Assembly: GCA_001780165.1 (NCBI GenBank)
Contig: MFFQ01000013.1
Location: forward strand, 1 to 58,543
Direction of reading: 5' to 3'
From: Candidatus Eisenbacteria bacterium RBG_16_71_46
GTDB taxonomy: Bacteria > Eisenbacteria > RBG-16-71-46
Length of the DNA stretch: 58,543 bases
Positions 1 to 8,140 of the stretch are shown piece after piece. The notes below the pieces were generated by a model. That model ran no database searches. It saw only the letters and a program-made list of their open reading frames with translations, and was not told the DNA's origin. Each line of letters starts with the position of its first letter. Within the stretch, counting starts at the first letter, position 1. Position numbers and translations under genes: made by a program.

Positions 1-97
1 ACCCGCTTCGCGGGTGCCCCTCGCGGCCGGTGGAACTCCTTGCGGCTGTCGCACATCTCGCGGTCTCGGCTGGCGGTTCATGAATAGTCCAGGCTAG
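1..97. repeat. Right half of a family-3 CTAG palindromic element
   Basis: This stretch ends in ATGAATAGTCCAGGCTAG. It matches, with few changes, the reverse complement of the left half of the element at 58301-58481, including the segment rich in GCGGCCGGT and GAACTCCTTGCG. Only this half lies inside the window, and the other arm would be to the left. It abuts the next element at a shared CTAG (94-97). No gene is visible here. Confidence 0.75.
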
Positions 98-379
98 GGG
101 CTCCGTCGGCAAACGCCCGCGGGCCGCGTTGCGCGGTCGGCTCGTCGCTCCGACGTGGCCGGCGGGGCTCCGCAGGCGGGGACCTCCGCGCGGGCCGCTC
201 GGCTCCGCCATCCTGGCTCCGCCTCGCTGCGCTCTGAGGGGCGCCCCGCTCAGGACGGGCTTCGATGGCATCCGGTGCGTGACCGAGGGGCGCCCGCCAG
301 TCCCTGGCTCCTGCGCGCCTGCGGAGCCCACGCTCCGGTCCCCGCCCGCTCCGGCCCTCGGGCGTTTGGGAAAGGAGCC
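98..379. repeat. Long family-2 palindromic element with nested inverted repeats
   Basis: The ends GGCTCCGTCGGCAAACGCCCG and CGGGCGTTTGGGAAAGGAGCC are inverted copies of each other. They match the ends of the shorter elements at 1509-1638 and 46030-46161. The inner GTTGCGCGGTCGGCTC segment is shared too. The centre is about 150 bp longer than in the other copies and carries its own perfect inverted repeat (CTCCGCAGGCG near 170, CGCCTGCGGAG near 320). A second element may have landed inside the first. It ends about 10 bp before the stop codon of the gene on its right. Confidence 0.7.
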
Positions 380-389
380 TGGTGCTGGA

Positions 390-836
390 TCAGCGCCCGA
401 GATGCCCGCGGAGCTGGGGGAGCTGGTCGCGCCCGAGGAGCACGAGCCACACGACCGCGGCCGCCACCAGGCCTTCCACCCGGAAGATCCCGTCTACGAA
501 GCGCGAGACCGCCTCGGAGTCGCCCCCCGCCATCAGGGCCTTGATGGAGACGAAGACCACCGCCACCTCGATCGCCACCAGGACCGGCAGACCGATTGCC
601 GCGGCCCGGACCCGGCGCGCGATCGCGGCCCAGCTGCTGGCCAGGCAGAGCGCCACGTACACGCCGAGATCGAAGGGGTAGAACAGCTCCAGATCGAGCA
701 ACTCGATCTGCGCTCCCGGCGGCGCCGCCAGCCCCGCGCCCATCGCGGCGATCGCCCGCTCGTACGAGCCGTGGATGCTCCAGGCGATGAGGAAGGCCGG
801 CGTGGCCCAGGCGATGAAGCGCAGCAGGAATCCCAT
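390..836 (-). CDS. Small four-helix membrane protein, probable exosortase partner
   Basis: This 148-residue integral membrane protein has hydrophobic segments at about residues 3-20, 56-72, 80-101 and 120-135. It has no cysteine pair or catalytic motif that I can recognise. Its start lies 7 bp past the stop of the exosortase-like gene upstream, so the two are almost certainly co-transcribed and probably translationally coupled. Exosortase H systems are known to carry an uncharacterised membrane protein directly next to the protease. Position, size and topology fit that, but I cannot confirm family membership from the residues. The call as a partner is therefore inference. A generic hypothetical membrane protein remains the safe reading. 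Confidence 0.6.
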   Translation of the reverse strand: MGFLLRFIAWATPAFLIAWSIHGSYERAIAAMGAGLAAPPGAQIELLDLELFYPFDLGVYVALCLASSWAAIARRVRAAAIGLPVLVAIEVAVVFVSIKALMAGGDSEAVSRFVDGIFRVEGLVAAAVVWLVLLGRDQLPQLRGHLGR

Positions 837-843
837 GGGCGGC

Positions 844-1482
844 TCAGGCGCTCACGGCGGCGGAGCGCCGCGGGACGACGAAGCGCAGCCACAGCAGGAA
901 GGCCGCGAGCACCAGGATCAGCGTACCCGTCTGCCACAGGTAGACATGCGCGAACTCGAACCACTCCTGGCGCCGGATCAGAATGCCGATGAGCGCGACG
1001 ATGCGGATCGTGTTGAACACGTGGATCGCGACCGCGCCGAGCGTCAGTCCCAGGAGGCGCTGGCGCCAGGTCGCAGGGAACGCCAGCACGACGGCGGCGA
1101 AGAGCAGGTAGGGAAGGTGCGGGCTGCAATCCGAGACGATTCGGACACTGGCGCCTCCCGCGGAGAGGGTGTCGCCCAGCCGCGCGACCTGAACGCCGAT
1201 CGCGCCGAAGACGCCGTGCACCGTCAGGAGCGTGAGCCCGATGCCGGCGTTCTCGATGGCGTGGAACCGGCTCACGACGGCGAGCACCGCCCCCCAATAG
1301 AGGGCGCAGCGCACCACGAAGCGCACGACGGGGCGATTCTCGGGGCCGAAGAGGCCCGTTCCGATCGCGCGCGCCCGCGGGTCGTGGCGCGCGCGGCCGC
1401 GCTCCCGCCCCCCGGACGAGACGTTCGCACGGCCGCCGCGCGCAGGGGATGCGCCGGTTCCGGATTCGCGCTTGCCAGTCAT
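844..1482 (-). CDS. Exosortase/archaeosortase-family transpeptidase (XrtH-like)
   Basis: Exosortases are multi-pass membrane cysteine transpeptidases. They cut C-terminal sorting tails of secreted proteins, often in strains that make extracellular polysaccharide. The three expected catalytic positions are present in order and spacing: Cys119 in SDCSPH, Arg160 in NTIRIVAL and His179 in FAHVYLWQ, each at the edge of a hydrophobic helix. The first 50 residues are basic and look disordered. I chose the ATG at 1482 because the longer reading frame, starting at 1539, would begin inside a repeat element. Ribosome-site support is weak (GAGGGAG directly next to ATG, GGAG 11 bp upstream). The short length and Asp-Cys context resemble type H more than EpsH. 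No matching sorting-tail protein is visible in this window. Confidence 0.75.
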   Translation of the reverse strand: MTGKRESGTGASPARGGRANVSSGGRERGRARHDPRARAIGTGLFGPENRPVVRFVVRCALYWGAVLAVVSRFHAIENAGIGLTLLTVHGVFGAIGVQVARLGDTLSAGGASVRIVSDCSPHLPYLLFAAVVLAFPATWRQRLLGLTLGAVAIHVFNTIRIVALIGILIRRQEWFEFAHVYLWQTGTLILVLAAFLLWLRFVVPRRSAAVSA

Positions 1483-1508
1483 CTCCCTCGACACTCCGTC
1501 GGGCGCCA

Positions 1509-1638
1509 GGCTCTGTCCGAGAATGCCCGACTGGTTCAAGTTGCGCGGTCGGCTCCTCGCTCCAACGTGGCCAGAAGGCCACCATCGTCGTCGCTCGACC
1601 GCGACGCCCAGCCCTCGGGCGTTTTCAGCCAGAGCCTA
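1509..1638. repeat. Family-2 palindromic element (130 bp)
   Basis: The left end GGCTCTGTCCGAGAATGCCCG pairs with the right end CGGGCGTTTTCAGCCAGAGCC. The inside holds GCGGTCGGCTCCTCGCTCCA and GTGGCC/GGCCAC arms shared with the element at 46030-46161. The right edge reads CCTA, and the TAG stop codon of the ClC gene is made from it. The element fills most of the gap between the ClC gene and the exosortase gene downstream. Confidence 0.8.
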
Positions 1639-3498
1639 CGCGTTCGCCTGCTCGGCGAGCTTCATGCGCTCGAGCCTGCGACGATTGTACTCGGCGATGA
1701 GGTCGCGGCGCGACACCATGGCGACCACCCGCTTGGGGTCCTCGGGCGTCACGACCGGCAGCTCCTCGACGTCCCTGGCCACGAACCGCATGAGCGCGGT
1801 ATTCAGCTCGTCGGCGGTAGACAAGGTCACGACCGGCCGGGTGGCGATGTCGTGGGCGATGACCAACCCGCTGGCGTGGTCCTGGTCCAGGAGCTGGCGG
1901 ATGTCGTTGACCGACAGGATGCCGGTCATCTCCCCCCGGTCGTCGATCACTGGGAACTGCTGCTGGCTCGAGGTGGCGAATGCCTGGATCACCTCGGACA
2001 GGGGCGCGGTCTGGGGAATGGTGTGCAATGGGCGCTCCCCGAGCAGCGAGCCCACCTTGAGATCTCCGAGCACGTCCACGAAGTAGCGCTCGCGGTGGGC
2101 GGGGGACTCGAGCCGCGAGCGCACCTGGCTGCGGTAGATGGTCCAGCGGCGGCCGATCAGGTAGGCGAGGGCGCACACCCAGAGGGCCGGCAGCAGCAGC
2201 CGGTAGTTGCCCGTCATCTCCGACACCATCACCAGCGTCGAGATCGGTGTGTTGGCCGCGGCGGCGAAGAACCCCGCCATGCCGACGATCACGAAGGCGC
2301 CGGGCTGGGTGACCACCTCGGGCATGACCCGCTGGGCGAGCAGCCCCACCACGCCGCCGAGGCAGCCGCCGATCACCATCGAGGGGCCGAAGACGCCGGC
2401 CGAGCCTCCGGAGCTGATCGACAGCGACGTCGTGAGCATCTTGCCGAACGCGATCGCGAGCAGCAGCGGGATCGAGAGCGAGCCGACCAGCGCGTCCTGG
2501 ATCGCGCCGTAGCCGAAGGCCAACACCGCCAGCGCTCGTTCGTCGCGCAGCGTCAGCAGCAGCGCCAGACCCACCAGCCCGGTGCCGAAGCCGCCGATCA
2601 TCGGCTTGAACCACTTCGGGGTTCGCAGGCGGTCGAAGACCTCGTGGGTGCGGTAGAACACCGTGACGAACAGCCCGGCTGCCAGCGCCACCACCACCGC
2701 GAGCACGGTGTAGGGAATGAGCTCGGCGGGCGAGTGGAAATCGAAGCGGGGGGTGCTGAACAGGGCGCCGAAGCCGAACTTCAGCGAAAACACGCGATAG
2801 GCCACGATGCACGCGATCGCGGCGGGGATCACGACCTCGGATTCGAACTCGGGATCGGAATAGAGGATCTCGGCCGCGAACAGCGCGCCGGCGAGCGGGG
2901 CGCGGAAGATGCTGCCGACGCCGGCACCGACGCCCGCGGCGAGCAGCACCCGGCGGTCGCGGTCCGAGAAGCCGAGCTGCGTGGCGAGGAACGAGCCGAA
3001 CCCGGCGCCGATCTGCGCGATCGGCCCCTCGCGTCCGCCGGAGCCGCCGGAGCCCAGGGTCAGCGCCGAGGCGATGGTCTTGACGATCGGCACGCGGCCG
3101 CGGATGCGTCCATTGTTGCGGTGGAACGCCTCCACCGCGGCGTCCGTGCCGTGGCCCGCGGCCTCGGGGGCGAAACGGTAGATCAGCAGGCCCGCAAGCA
3201 GTCCGCCCAAGGCGGCGAGCAGCGGCAGGAGCAGCGGCCGGAACGGCGTGTCCGTCGGGGCGAACAGGACGTAGTCGCCCGTCGGACCCTCCGGGCGGTA
3301 GCCGGCGAGGCGGTCGAGCAGCTCGTGCTGCGCGAACTGAGTGAGGACCTGGAAGGCGATCGCCCCCGCGCCCGCGACCACGCCGACCAGGGAGCTCAAC
3401 ACCAGGGCGCGGCCGACCAGCATGAGGTTGAGATCTTCGAAGGACCGCACCAGCCAGCGCACACGGCTCACGAGTCGACCATAGCATACGCTGCGCAT
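1636..3498 (-). CDS. ClC-family chloride channel/transporter with C-terminal CBS pair
   Basis: This is a polytopic anion channel or exchanger of the ClC family, 620 residues long. The anion-path signature GSGGSGGREGP is at residues 149-159, with the gating glutamate at E157. APLAGALFAAEI follows at about 200-211. In the E. coli antiporter that segment ends with two glutamates, the second being the internal proton glutamate. Here that position is Ile, so a channel or differently coupled transporter is likely. Two cytoplasmic CBS domains, for nucleotide binding and gating, follow the membrane part from about residue 485. The ATG at 3498 lies 22 bp after the stop of the glycosyltransferase gene. 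A GTG at 3471, just after a TGCTATGGT motif, is an alternative start. The stop codon lies in the edge of a repeat element. Confidence 0.9.
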   Translation of the reverse strand: MRSVCYGRLVSRVRWLVRSFEDLNLMLVGRALVLSSLVGVVAGAGAIAFQVLTQFAQHELLDRLAGYRPEGPTGDYVLFAPTDTPFRPLLLPLLAALGGLLAGLLIYRFAPEAAGHGTDAAVEAFHRNNGRIRGRVPIVKTIASALTLGSGGSGGREGPIAQIGAGFGSFLATQLGFSDRDRRVLLAAGVGAGVGSIFRAPLAGALFAAEILYSDPEFESEVVIPAAIACIVAYRVFSLKFGFGALFSTPRFDFHSPAELIPYTVLAVVVALAAGLFVTVFYRTHEVFDRLRTPKWFKPMIGGFGTGLVGLALLLTLRDERALAVLAFGYGAIQDALVGSLSIPLLLAIAFGKMLTTSLSISSGGSAGVFGPSMVIGGCLGGVVGLLAQRVMPEVVTQPGAFVIVGMAGFFAAAANTPISTLVMVSEMTGNYRLLLPALWVCALAYLIGRRWTIYRSQVRSRLESPAHRERYFVDVLGDLKVGSLLGERPLHTIPQTAPLSEVIQAFATSSQQQFPVIDDRGEMTGILSVNDIRQLLDQDHASGLVIAHDIATRPVVTLSTADELNTALMRFVARDVEELPVVTPEDPKRVVAMVSRRDLIAEYNRRRLERMKLAEQANA

Positions 3499-3520
3499 CG
3501 CCCGCGGGCGCGATGCGGCC

Positions 3521-5146
3521 TCATCCGGGGCCCATCTCGGCCGGCGCAACGGGCGGCGGCGCGGTCGAGGAAGGCGGCGCCGCGGGCGGCACGCGCGTGG
3601 ACGTCGCGCGCCGGTAACGCGAGACGTCGAGCGGACCGCCGATCGATTCCCACGCGGTGCGCGACACCAGCCGCCGGTCCGCCGCCGCGACCCGCTCGGC
3701 CATGGCGCCGACCTCGGCGCGGATGGCGGAGTTGGGGCGGCGCGCCACCACCCAGACCTCGTCATGACCGGCGACGCGCGCGCGCGCCTCCCGCTCCATC
3801 TCGGCGAGCTGTCGCGGGGTGTAGTCCGAGTCGAAGGGGACGTCGGGGTGGGAAACCTCGAACACCGCGACCGGATGCGGCAGCTTGGCGTCGTAGAAGC
3901 GGAACGCGTCGACGTCGAACGGCACCAGCACCGCGGCGCGGCCGGCGGGGCTCTCGGCGGCGATCGTCGCCACCACCTCGCGCCAGCGCTCCTTGCCGTA
4001 GTCCCAGTCCACCCGCACGCAGGCGTAGGTCTGGAGCAGGAGCAATGCCGCCACCCACGCCCGGGCGAGGCCCGACGGCCGCATCCGCTGGAAGCCGATG
4101 GTCTGCGCCACCGCGATCATCGGGGTGAGCAGCACGAAGTAGCGTGGCAGCCACAGCGGCGCGACGCGCGACACCGCGAGCACCGCCGCGAGCGGCAACG
4201 CGAACCCCGCGAACGCCAGCCGGGCGACCTGTCCGCGCGCGCCGCGTTCCCGCAGCGCGGGCAGCGCGAGGAGCAGCGGCACCAGCGGGATCATCACCAG
4301 CAACGCTTGCGCGAGCGGCGCCGGCAGCAGGTGGTCGAGCCCCGGCGCCGGCGCGCCGGGACCCGCGTGCACCAGTGGGATGGGGGCGAGAAACGCCGCG
4401 CGCAGCACCTGGAACACGCCGTGCGGGCCGGGCGGGCGCAGGTACCAGTGGCTCTCGGCGAGCTGCCCGGCCTGGCCCAGGCTCACGATCATCCACGGCA
4501 GGTAGAGCGCGAAGGCGATCGCCTGCGCCAGCGTCCAGCGGCCGAAGCGGCGCCGGCCGGCGGCGGTGCCGGCGGCGAGCGCCCCCTGCACGCCCATGCC
4601 GAGCAGGGCGATGCTCTGGGTGTAGAGCGCCAGCGCCGAGGCGCCGATGAGCGGCAGCCATGCCCGCCGGCGGTCGAACAGCACCGCGCGCGCGAACAGG
4701 TAGAGGGCGAGCACCGCGAAGCAGGCTACCAGGGCGTAGGTGCGCGCCTCCTGGGCGTAGAGCAGCTGGAACGGCGAGAGCGCGACCAGCGCCGCCGCCA
4801 GCGTGGCTTCGCGGGTGCCGGCATGGAGCCGGGCGATCCGGTAGGTGAGCCAGACCAGGCCGACCGAGGCCAGCACCGAGACCATCCTCAGCGGCGCCTC
4901 GCCGTCGCCGAAGCGCAGGGCGAGCGAGGTGAGAAGGTAGTAGAGCGGCGGGCTGGCGTCCTTCTCGGCGCAGAAGCGGATCAGCTCGCGGAGCGGCAGG
5001 GTCGCCGCGGTCCAGGTCGAGCCCTCATCGGTCCATACGCTGCGCGCACCGAGGTGCCAGACCCTCAGGATGAGCCCCGCGGCCAGCACCAGCAGGATCC
5101 CGGCGCGCTCGGAGAACGGAGAGTGCGGCTCGGCTCGGTCGGCCAC
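3521..5146 (-). CDS. GT39/ArnT-type membrane glycosyltransferase
   Basis: This 541-residue multi-helix protein belongs to the GT-C superfamily that moves sugars from polyprenyl-phosphate donors. The acidic motif WTDEGSTW (D40, E41) lies in the first periplasmic loop after the first membrane helix, where these enzymes hold the catalytic Asp. It is followed by SPPLYYLL and, later, YAQEARTY. About ten further hydrophobic segments follow, with a soluble periplasmic C-terminal domain. The start is a GTG only 2 bp beyond the CTAG edge of the 168-bp element, with at best a weak GGGA ribosome site inside that element. It therefore depends on readthrough or coupling from wecB upstream. Acceptor and donor sugars cannot be inferred. 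Confidence 0.85.
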   Translation of the reverse strand: MADRAEPHSPFSERAGILLVLAAGLILRVWHLGARSVWTDEGSTWTAATLPLRELIRFCAEKDASPPLYYLLTSLALRFGDGEAPLRMVSVLASVGLVWLTYRIARLHAGTREATLAAALVALSPFQLLYAQEARTYALVACFAVLALYLFARAVLFDRRRAWLPLIGASALALYTQSIALLGMGVQGALAAGTAAGRRRFGRWTLAQAIAFALYLPWMIVSLGQAGQLAESHWYLRPPGPHGVFQVLRAAFLAPIPLVHAGPGAPAPGLDHLLPAPLAQALLVMIPLVPLLLALPALRERGARGQVARLAFAGFALPLAAVLAVSRVAPLWLPRYFVLLTPMIAVAQTIGFQRMRPSGLARAWVAALLLLQTYACVRVDWDYGKERWREVVATIAAESPAGRAAVLVPFDVDAFRFYDAKLPHPVAVFEVSHPDVPFDSDYTPRQLAEMEREARARVAGHDEVWVVARRPNSAIRAEVGAMAERVAAADRRLVSRTAWESIGGPLDVSRYRRATSTRVPPAAPPSSTAPPPVAPAEMGPG

Positions 5147-5148
5147 CG

Positions 5149-5316
5149 CTAGTGTCCCGTCCCAGGAGTCGCTTGCCCACCAAGGCGTCCGCTGCGCCCG
5201 GCGGGCAAGGCGCGACGACGAAGTCGGATCATGGAGATCCGTCGAGGAGGAGCAACGCGGCCCACCCGGATGCAGCGGACGCCGACTGGCAAGCGACTCC
5301 TGGGACGGGACACTAG
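5149..5316. repeat. 168-bp CTAG-bounded intercistronic palindrome (family 1, copy A)
   Basis: CTAG is present at both edges (5149-5152 and 5313-5316). The outer arms CTAGTGTCCCGTCCCAGGAG and CTCCTGGGACGGGACACTAG are perfect inverted copies. A second perfect pair (GGCGTCCGCTGC with GCAGCGGACGCC) lies further in. The centre carries AAGGCGCGACGACGA and CGTCGAGGAGGAGCAACGC, shared with the copy at 44515-44682. The edges coincide with the wecB stop codon on one side and lie 2 bp from the next start codon on the other. Confidence 0.92.
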
Positions 5317-6386
5317 TCCCTCGCGAGAAGGTCCACGATGCGTTCGCCGCTGCGCCCGTCGCCGAAGGGGTTGGGCCAGTCGCGCGGGCGGCCGGCCATG
5401 GCGCGGGCGCACTCGACGATGCGCGCCGGATCGGCGCCGGCGAGCAGGTTGGCGCCGACCTCGACCGACTCCGGGCGCTCGGTGTTGTCGCGCAACGTCA
5501 CGCACGGGACCCGCAGGGTGCAGGCCTCCTCCTGCAGGCCACCCGAGTCGGTGAGCATGAGCGCGGCGCCGGCGTGCAGCCCCAGGAAATCGAGGTAGCC
5601 GAGCGGGGGCAGGACGCGCACCGCGCGCTCCACCTCGAGGCCCAGCGCCTCGAGCCGCGCCGTGGTGCGCGGGTGGAGGGCGGCGAGCAACGGGATCCCG
5701 AGGGCGCGCGCCGCGTCGGCCAGGCCCTGGAACACATTGCGCAGCCGGGCCTCGTCGTCGGTGTTCTCGGCGCGGTGGACCGTCGCCAGCGCGTAGGCGC
5801 CGCGGCGTACCCCGAAGCGCTCGAGCAGCTCGGGGCGTTCCGCGCGCGGTCGCTGGCGCAACAGCTCGTCCACCACCGTGTTGCCGGTGACGTGGATGCG
5901 CGACTCCGCCACCCCTTCCGCGCGCAGGATCCCGCGGGCGTGCTCGGTGGGGGCGAACAGGTGCTCGGAGAGATGGTCGGCGAGGATGCGGTTGATCTCC
6001 TCCGGCATGCGGCGGTCGTACGAGCGCAATCCAGCCTCGACGTGCCCGACCTCGATGCCCATCTTCTGCGCGGTGAGCGCGGCGGCGAGCACCGAATTGG
6101 TGTCGCCTTCGACCAGCAGCACGTCGGGCCGCTCGCGCGCCAGGATCGGCTCGAGGCCGGCGACGATCGCCCCGATCTGATAGGCCTGCGAGCCCGAGCC
6201 CACTTCGAGATTGTGGTGCGGAGCGGGCAGATCCAGCTCGCGGAAGAACACGCCGTCCAGCTCGAACGAGTAGTGCTGCCCGGTGTGGAGCAGGAGGTAG
6301 GGCAGCCCGCGCGCGGCGCAGGCGCGCACCACCGGCGCCATCTTGATGATCTCGGGCCGCGTGCCCACCACCACCGCGATCACCAT
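5313..6386 (-). CDS. wecB: UDP-N-acetylglucosamine 2-epimerase (non-hydrolysing)
   Basis: This enzyme interconverts UDP-GlcNAc and UDP-ManNAc in the cytoplasm, feeding surface polysaccharide synthesis. At 357 residues it has the usual length. Diagnostic motifs are in order: GTRPEIIKMAPV at residues 8-19, LHTGQH, VEGDTNSVLAAALTA, GHVEAGLRS, PEEINR, TGNTVVDEL, ATVHRAEN, LTDSGGLQEEA and NTERPE. It starts 4 bp after the stop of the FAD oxidoreductase gene and precedes a membrane glycosyltransferase gene, so the three form one minus-strand unit. The TAG stop is part of the CTAG edge of the repeat element. Confidence 0.95.
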   Translation of the reverse strand: MVIAVVVGTRPEIIKMAPVVRACAARGLPYLLLHTGQHYSFELDGVFFRELDLPAPHHNLEVGSGSQAYQIGAIVAGLEPILARERPDVLLVEGDTNSVLAAALTAQKMGIEVGHVEAGLRSYDRRMPEEINRILADHLSEHLFAPTEHARGILRAEGVAESRIHVTGNTVVDELLRQRPRAERPELLERFGVRRGAYALATVHRAENTDDEARLRNVFQGLADAARALGIPLLAALHPRTTARLEALGLEVERAVRVLPPLGYLDFLGLHAGAALMLTDSGGLQEEACTLRVPCVTLRDNTERPESVEVGANLLAGADPARIVECARAMAGRPRDWPNPFGDGRSGERIVDLLARD

Positions 6387-6390
6387 CGCC

Positions 6391-7704
6391 TCACCCCACC
6401 TCGACCGGGAACGGCGCGGTCTCCGCCGCCAGCTCCCGCATCATCTCGTTCACCACCTCGATGCAGGAATTCCACGAGTTGACCCGCGGATAGACCTGCG
6501 CCGTGCTGGCGAGGTAGAGCTTCCCGGGAAGGACGCTGGTCGGCGGGCGCAGTTGGCGGTAGCCCACGGTCCAGATCGGCTCGACGAACGGGGCGCGGAA
6601 CACGAACTGGTCCTCGATCCCGTCGCCGGCGCCGGGGAAGAGCGATTCCAGGTCATGCCGGTAGGCGGCCAGCAACTCGGCGTCGGGCATGCTAAAGAGC
6701 TCGCCGTCGCGATGCGTGTAGTTGACCAGGTAGGTGACGTAGAGGCCGCGCGAGCGCTCGAGCGGCACCAGATTCGACATCTCGATCGCCCCCTGCGAGG
6801 TGGCGCCGCTGTCCACCCACGGCATCCAGTAGTAGCGCGACAGCGGCCGGCGCAGCAGGAACACCCCGCTCACCACCCCCTGGTAGTCCAGCTCCAGGCC
6901 CGCGAGACGCGGGTCCAGCCCCAGGTCGCGCGTCGCGCGCTGGAACAGCGTGAGCGGGAGGGTCGAGACCACGACCTCGAAGCGCTCGCGGCCGTCGCCC
7001 GCGGGTGTCACCGCCATGCCCTCGCCGTCGCGCGTGATGGCGTCGATGCGCGTGCCCAGCCGGATCCGGACCCCCTGCTCGCGCAGGCGGCGCTCGATGG
7101 CGTCGATGAGCGAGCGGTAGCCGCCGACCAGGCAGCCCTTGACCTCGATCCGCGCTCCCTTGTCGCGGTTCATGCGGCTCGAGAGCCACAGCGCCGGCAG
7201 GGCCGGATAGTGATCCCCGATCTTGGCCGAAAGCAGGGGCTTCCAGAGCACTTCGAAGGCCCGTTCGCCCACGGTCTCGCGCACCCAGTCGGCGGCGGTG
7301 ATGTCGTCGAGGCTGTCGGCCTCGCCGACCGCGCGCGCCCGCAGACCCAACAGCCCCATGCGCAGCCGTTCGGTGAGGCTCAAGGGCGAGAAACGGAGCA
7401 GGTCCATGACCGTGTTGAGCGGATAGACCTGCCGACGGTACATGAACCCCATGCGGGTCTGGCGCCACAGCAGGTCGTCCTCGAGGCCGATGTCGCGGAT
7501 GAAGCCGATCAGCGCGTGGTCGGTGGGCATGATGCAATGGTAGAAGCGCTCGAGGTGCCCGCCGCGGTAGGGAAAGGTCGTCCCCAGGCCGCCGAGGAAG
7601 TCCTCGCCCTCGAAGAGCGTGACCCGGTGCCCGAGGCGGGCCATCCGGTAGGCGCTGGCGAGGCCCGAGATGCCCCCGCCGACGACCGCGGCACTCCGTG
7701 TCAT
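6391..7704 (-). CDS. FAD-dependent oxidoreductase, protoporphyrinogen-oxidase-like fold
   Basis: This 437-residue flavoprotein opens with a Rossmann dinucleotide-binding motif (VVGGGISGLASAY, residues 7-19) and then an acidic strand end (LFEGED). It has the overall layout of the amine-oxidase/protoporphyrinogen-oxidase superfamily. Members of this group often sit in polysaccharide or lipid gene clusters and act on unknown substrates. Here it heads the run to wecB and the GT39 gene, which points to a surface-glycan role rather than haem synthesis. No Cys or His signature for a specific reaction is visible. Reaction and substrate are unknown, while the fold assignment is firm. Confidence 0.82.
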   Translation of the reverse strand: MTRSAAVVGGGISGLASAYRMARLGHRVTLFEGEDFLGGLGTTFPYRGGHLERFYHCIMPTDHALIGFIRDIGLEDDLLWRQTRMGFMYRRQVYPLNTVMDLLRFSPLSLTERLRMGLLGLRARAVGEADSLDDITAADWVRETVGERAFEVLWKPLLSAKIGDHYPALPALWLSSRMNRDKGARIEVKGCLVGGYRSLIDAIERRLREQGVRIRLGTRIDAITRDGEGMAVTPAGDGRERFEVVVSTLPLTLFQRATRDLGLDPRLAGLELDYQGVVSGVFLLRRPLSRYYWMPWVDSGATSQGAIEMSNLVPLERSRGLYVTYLVNYTHRDGELFSMPDAELLAAYRHDLESLFPGAGDGIEDQFVFRAPFVEPIWTVGYRQLRPPTSVLPGKLYLASTAQVYPRVNSWNSCIEVVNEMMRELAAETAPFPVEVG

Positions 7705-8140
7705 GCGGCTCCTGTTGGCGACGAGACGAACGCGCGGCCCCCCGCCGTGCGCGCGAAGGGCTTCGGAAGAAGGTTCAGCGGCCTTTCATCTCCGGCGGCC
7801 GCGGGGCCGGCGATGCGGTGACATCGAGGCGGACCCGGCAGGATAGACGGGGGTGGGCGGCTGGGGCAAACCCGCGCGGCGAGGGGCGCAGCTCTTTTCC
7901 GTTCCGGGCCGCTGGAGGGGCACGCGGAGCAGGAGCGGAGCGTGCCCCGACGCGCTTCGGCGGGAGCCAGGGAGGGCGGAGTCGAAGCGCGCGGCCCGGA
8001 ACCGAAAGAAGTTGCGCCCCCGGCGACCGCGCGATCGCTTGCCCGCACGCGTTGCGGGGCCCTACTCTCCGCACGCGGCGCCGCCGCGCGTGGGCGCCCG
8101 GATCCCGCGCGCCCCGCGGGCGCGCCCATCGGGAGCCGCG
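7705..8140. other. Divergent intergenic region
   Basis: This 436-bp gap separates the minus-strand FAD oxidoreductase gene from the plus-strand glycosyltransferase gene. It contains the palindromic element at 7883-8020. I find no supported gene: the frames that cross it are low-complexity Arg/Pro/Ala translations. Both flanking genes must find their promoters here, but I see no convincing TTGACC-like box. Confidence 0.6.
7883..8020. repeat. 138-bp palindromic element with possible 6-bp target duplication
   Basis: The ends GGGGCGCAGCTCTTTTCCG and CGGAACCGAAAGAAGTTGCG (continuing CCCC) are imperfect inverted repeats about 30 bp long, both reaching into GTTCCGGGCCGC. The middle holds a perfect hairpin, GGGGCACGC with GCGTGCCCC. 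The hexamer CGGCGA directly flanks both sides (7877-7882 and 8021-8026), as a target-site duplication would. There is no CTAG at the edges and no sequence shared with the CTAG families. Confidence 0.75.

Noticed and set aside
775-4128. A plus-strand open frame over 1,100 codons long across the exosortase, ClC and glycosyltransferase genes
   Set aside because: It is antisense to three well-supported genes. It is rich in Arg, His, Asp and Gln in the way GC-rich antisense frames are, with no domain or ribosome site.
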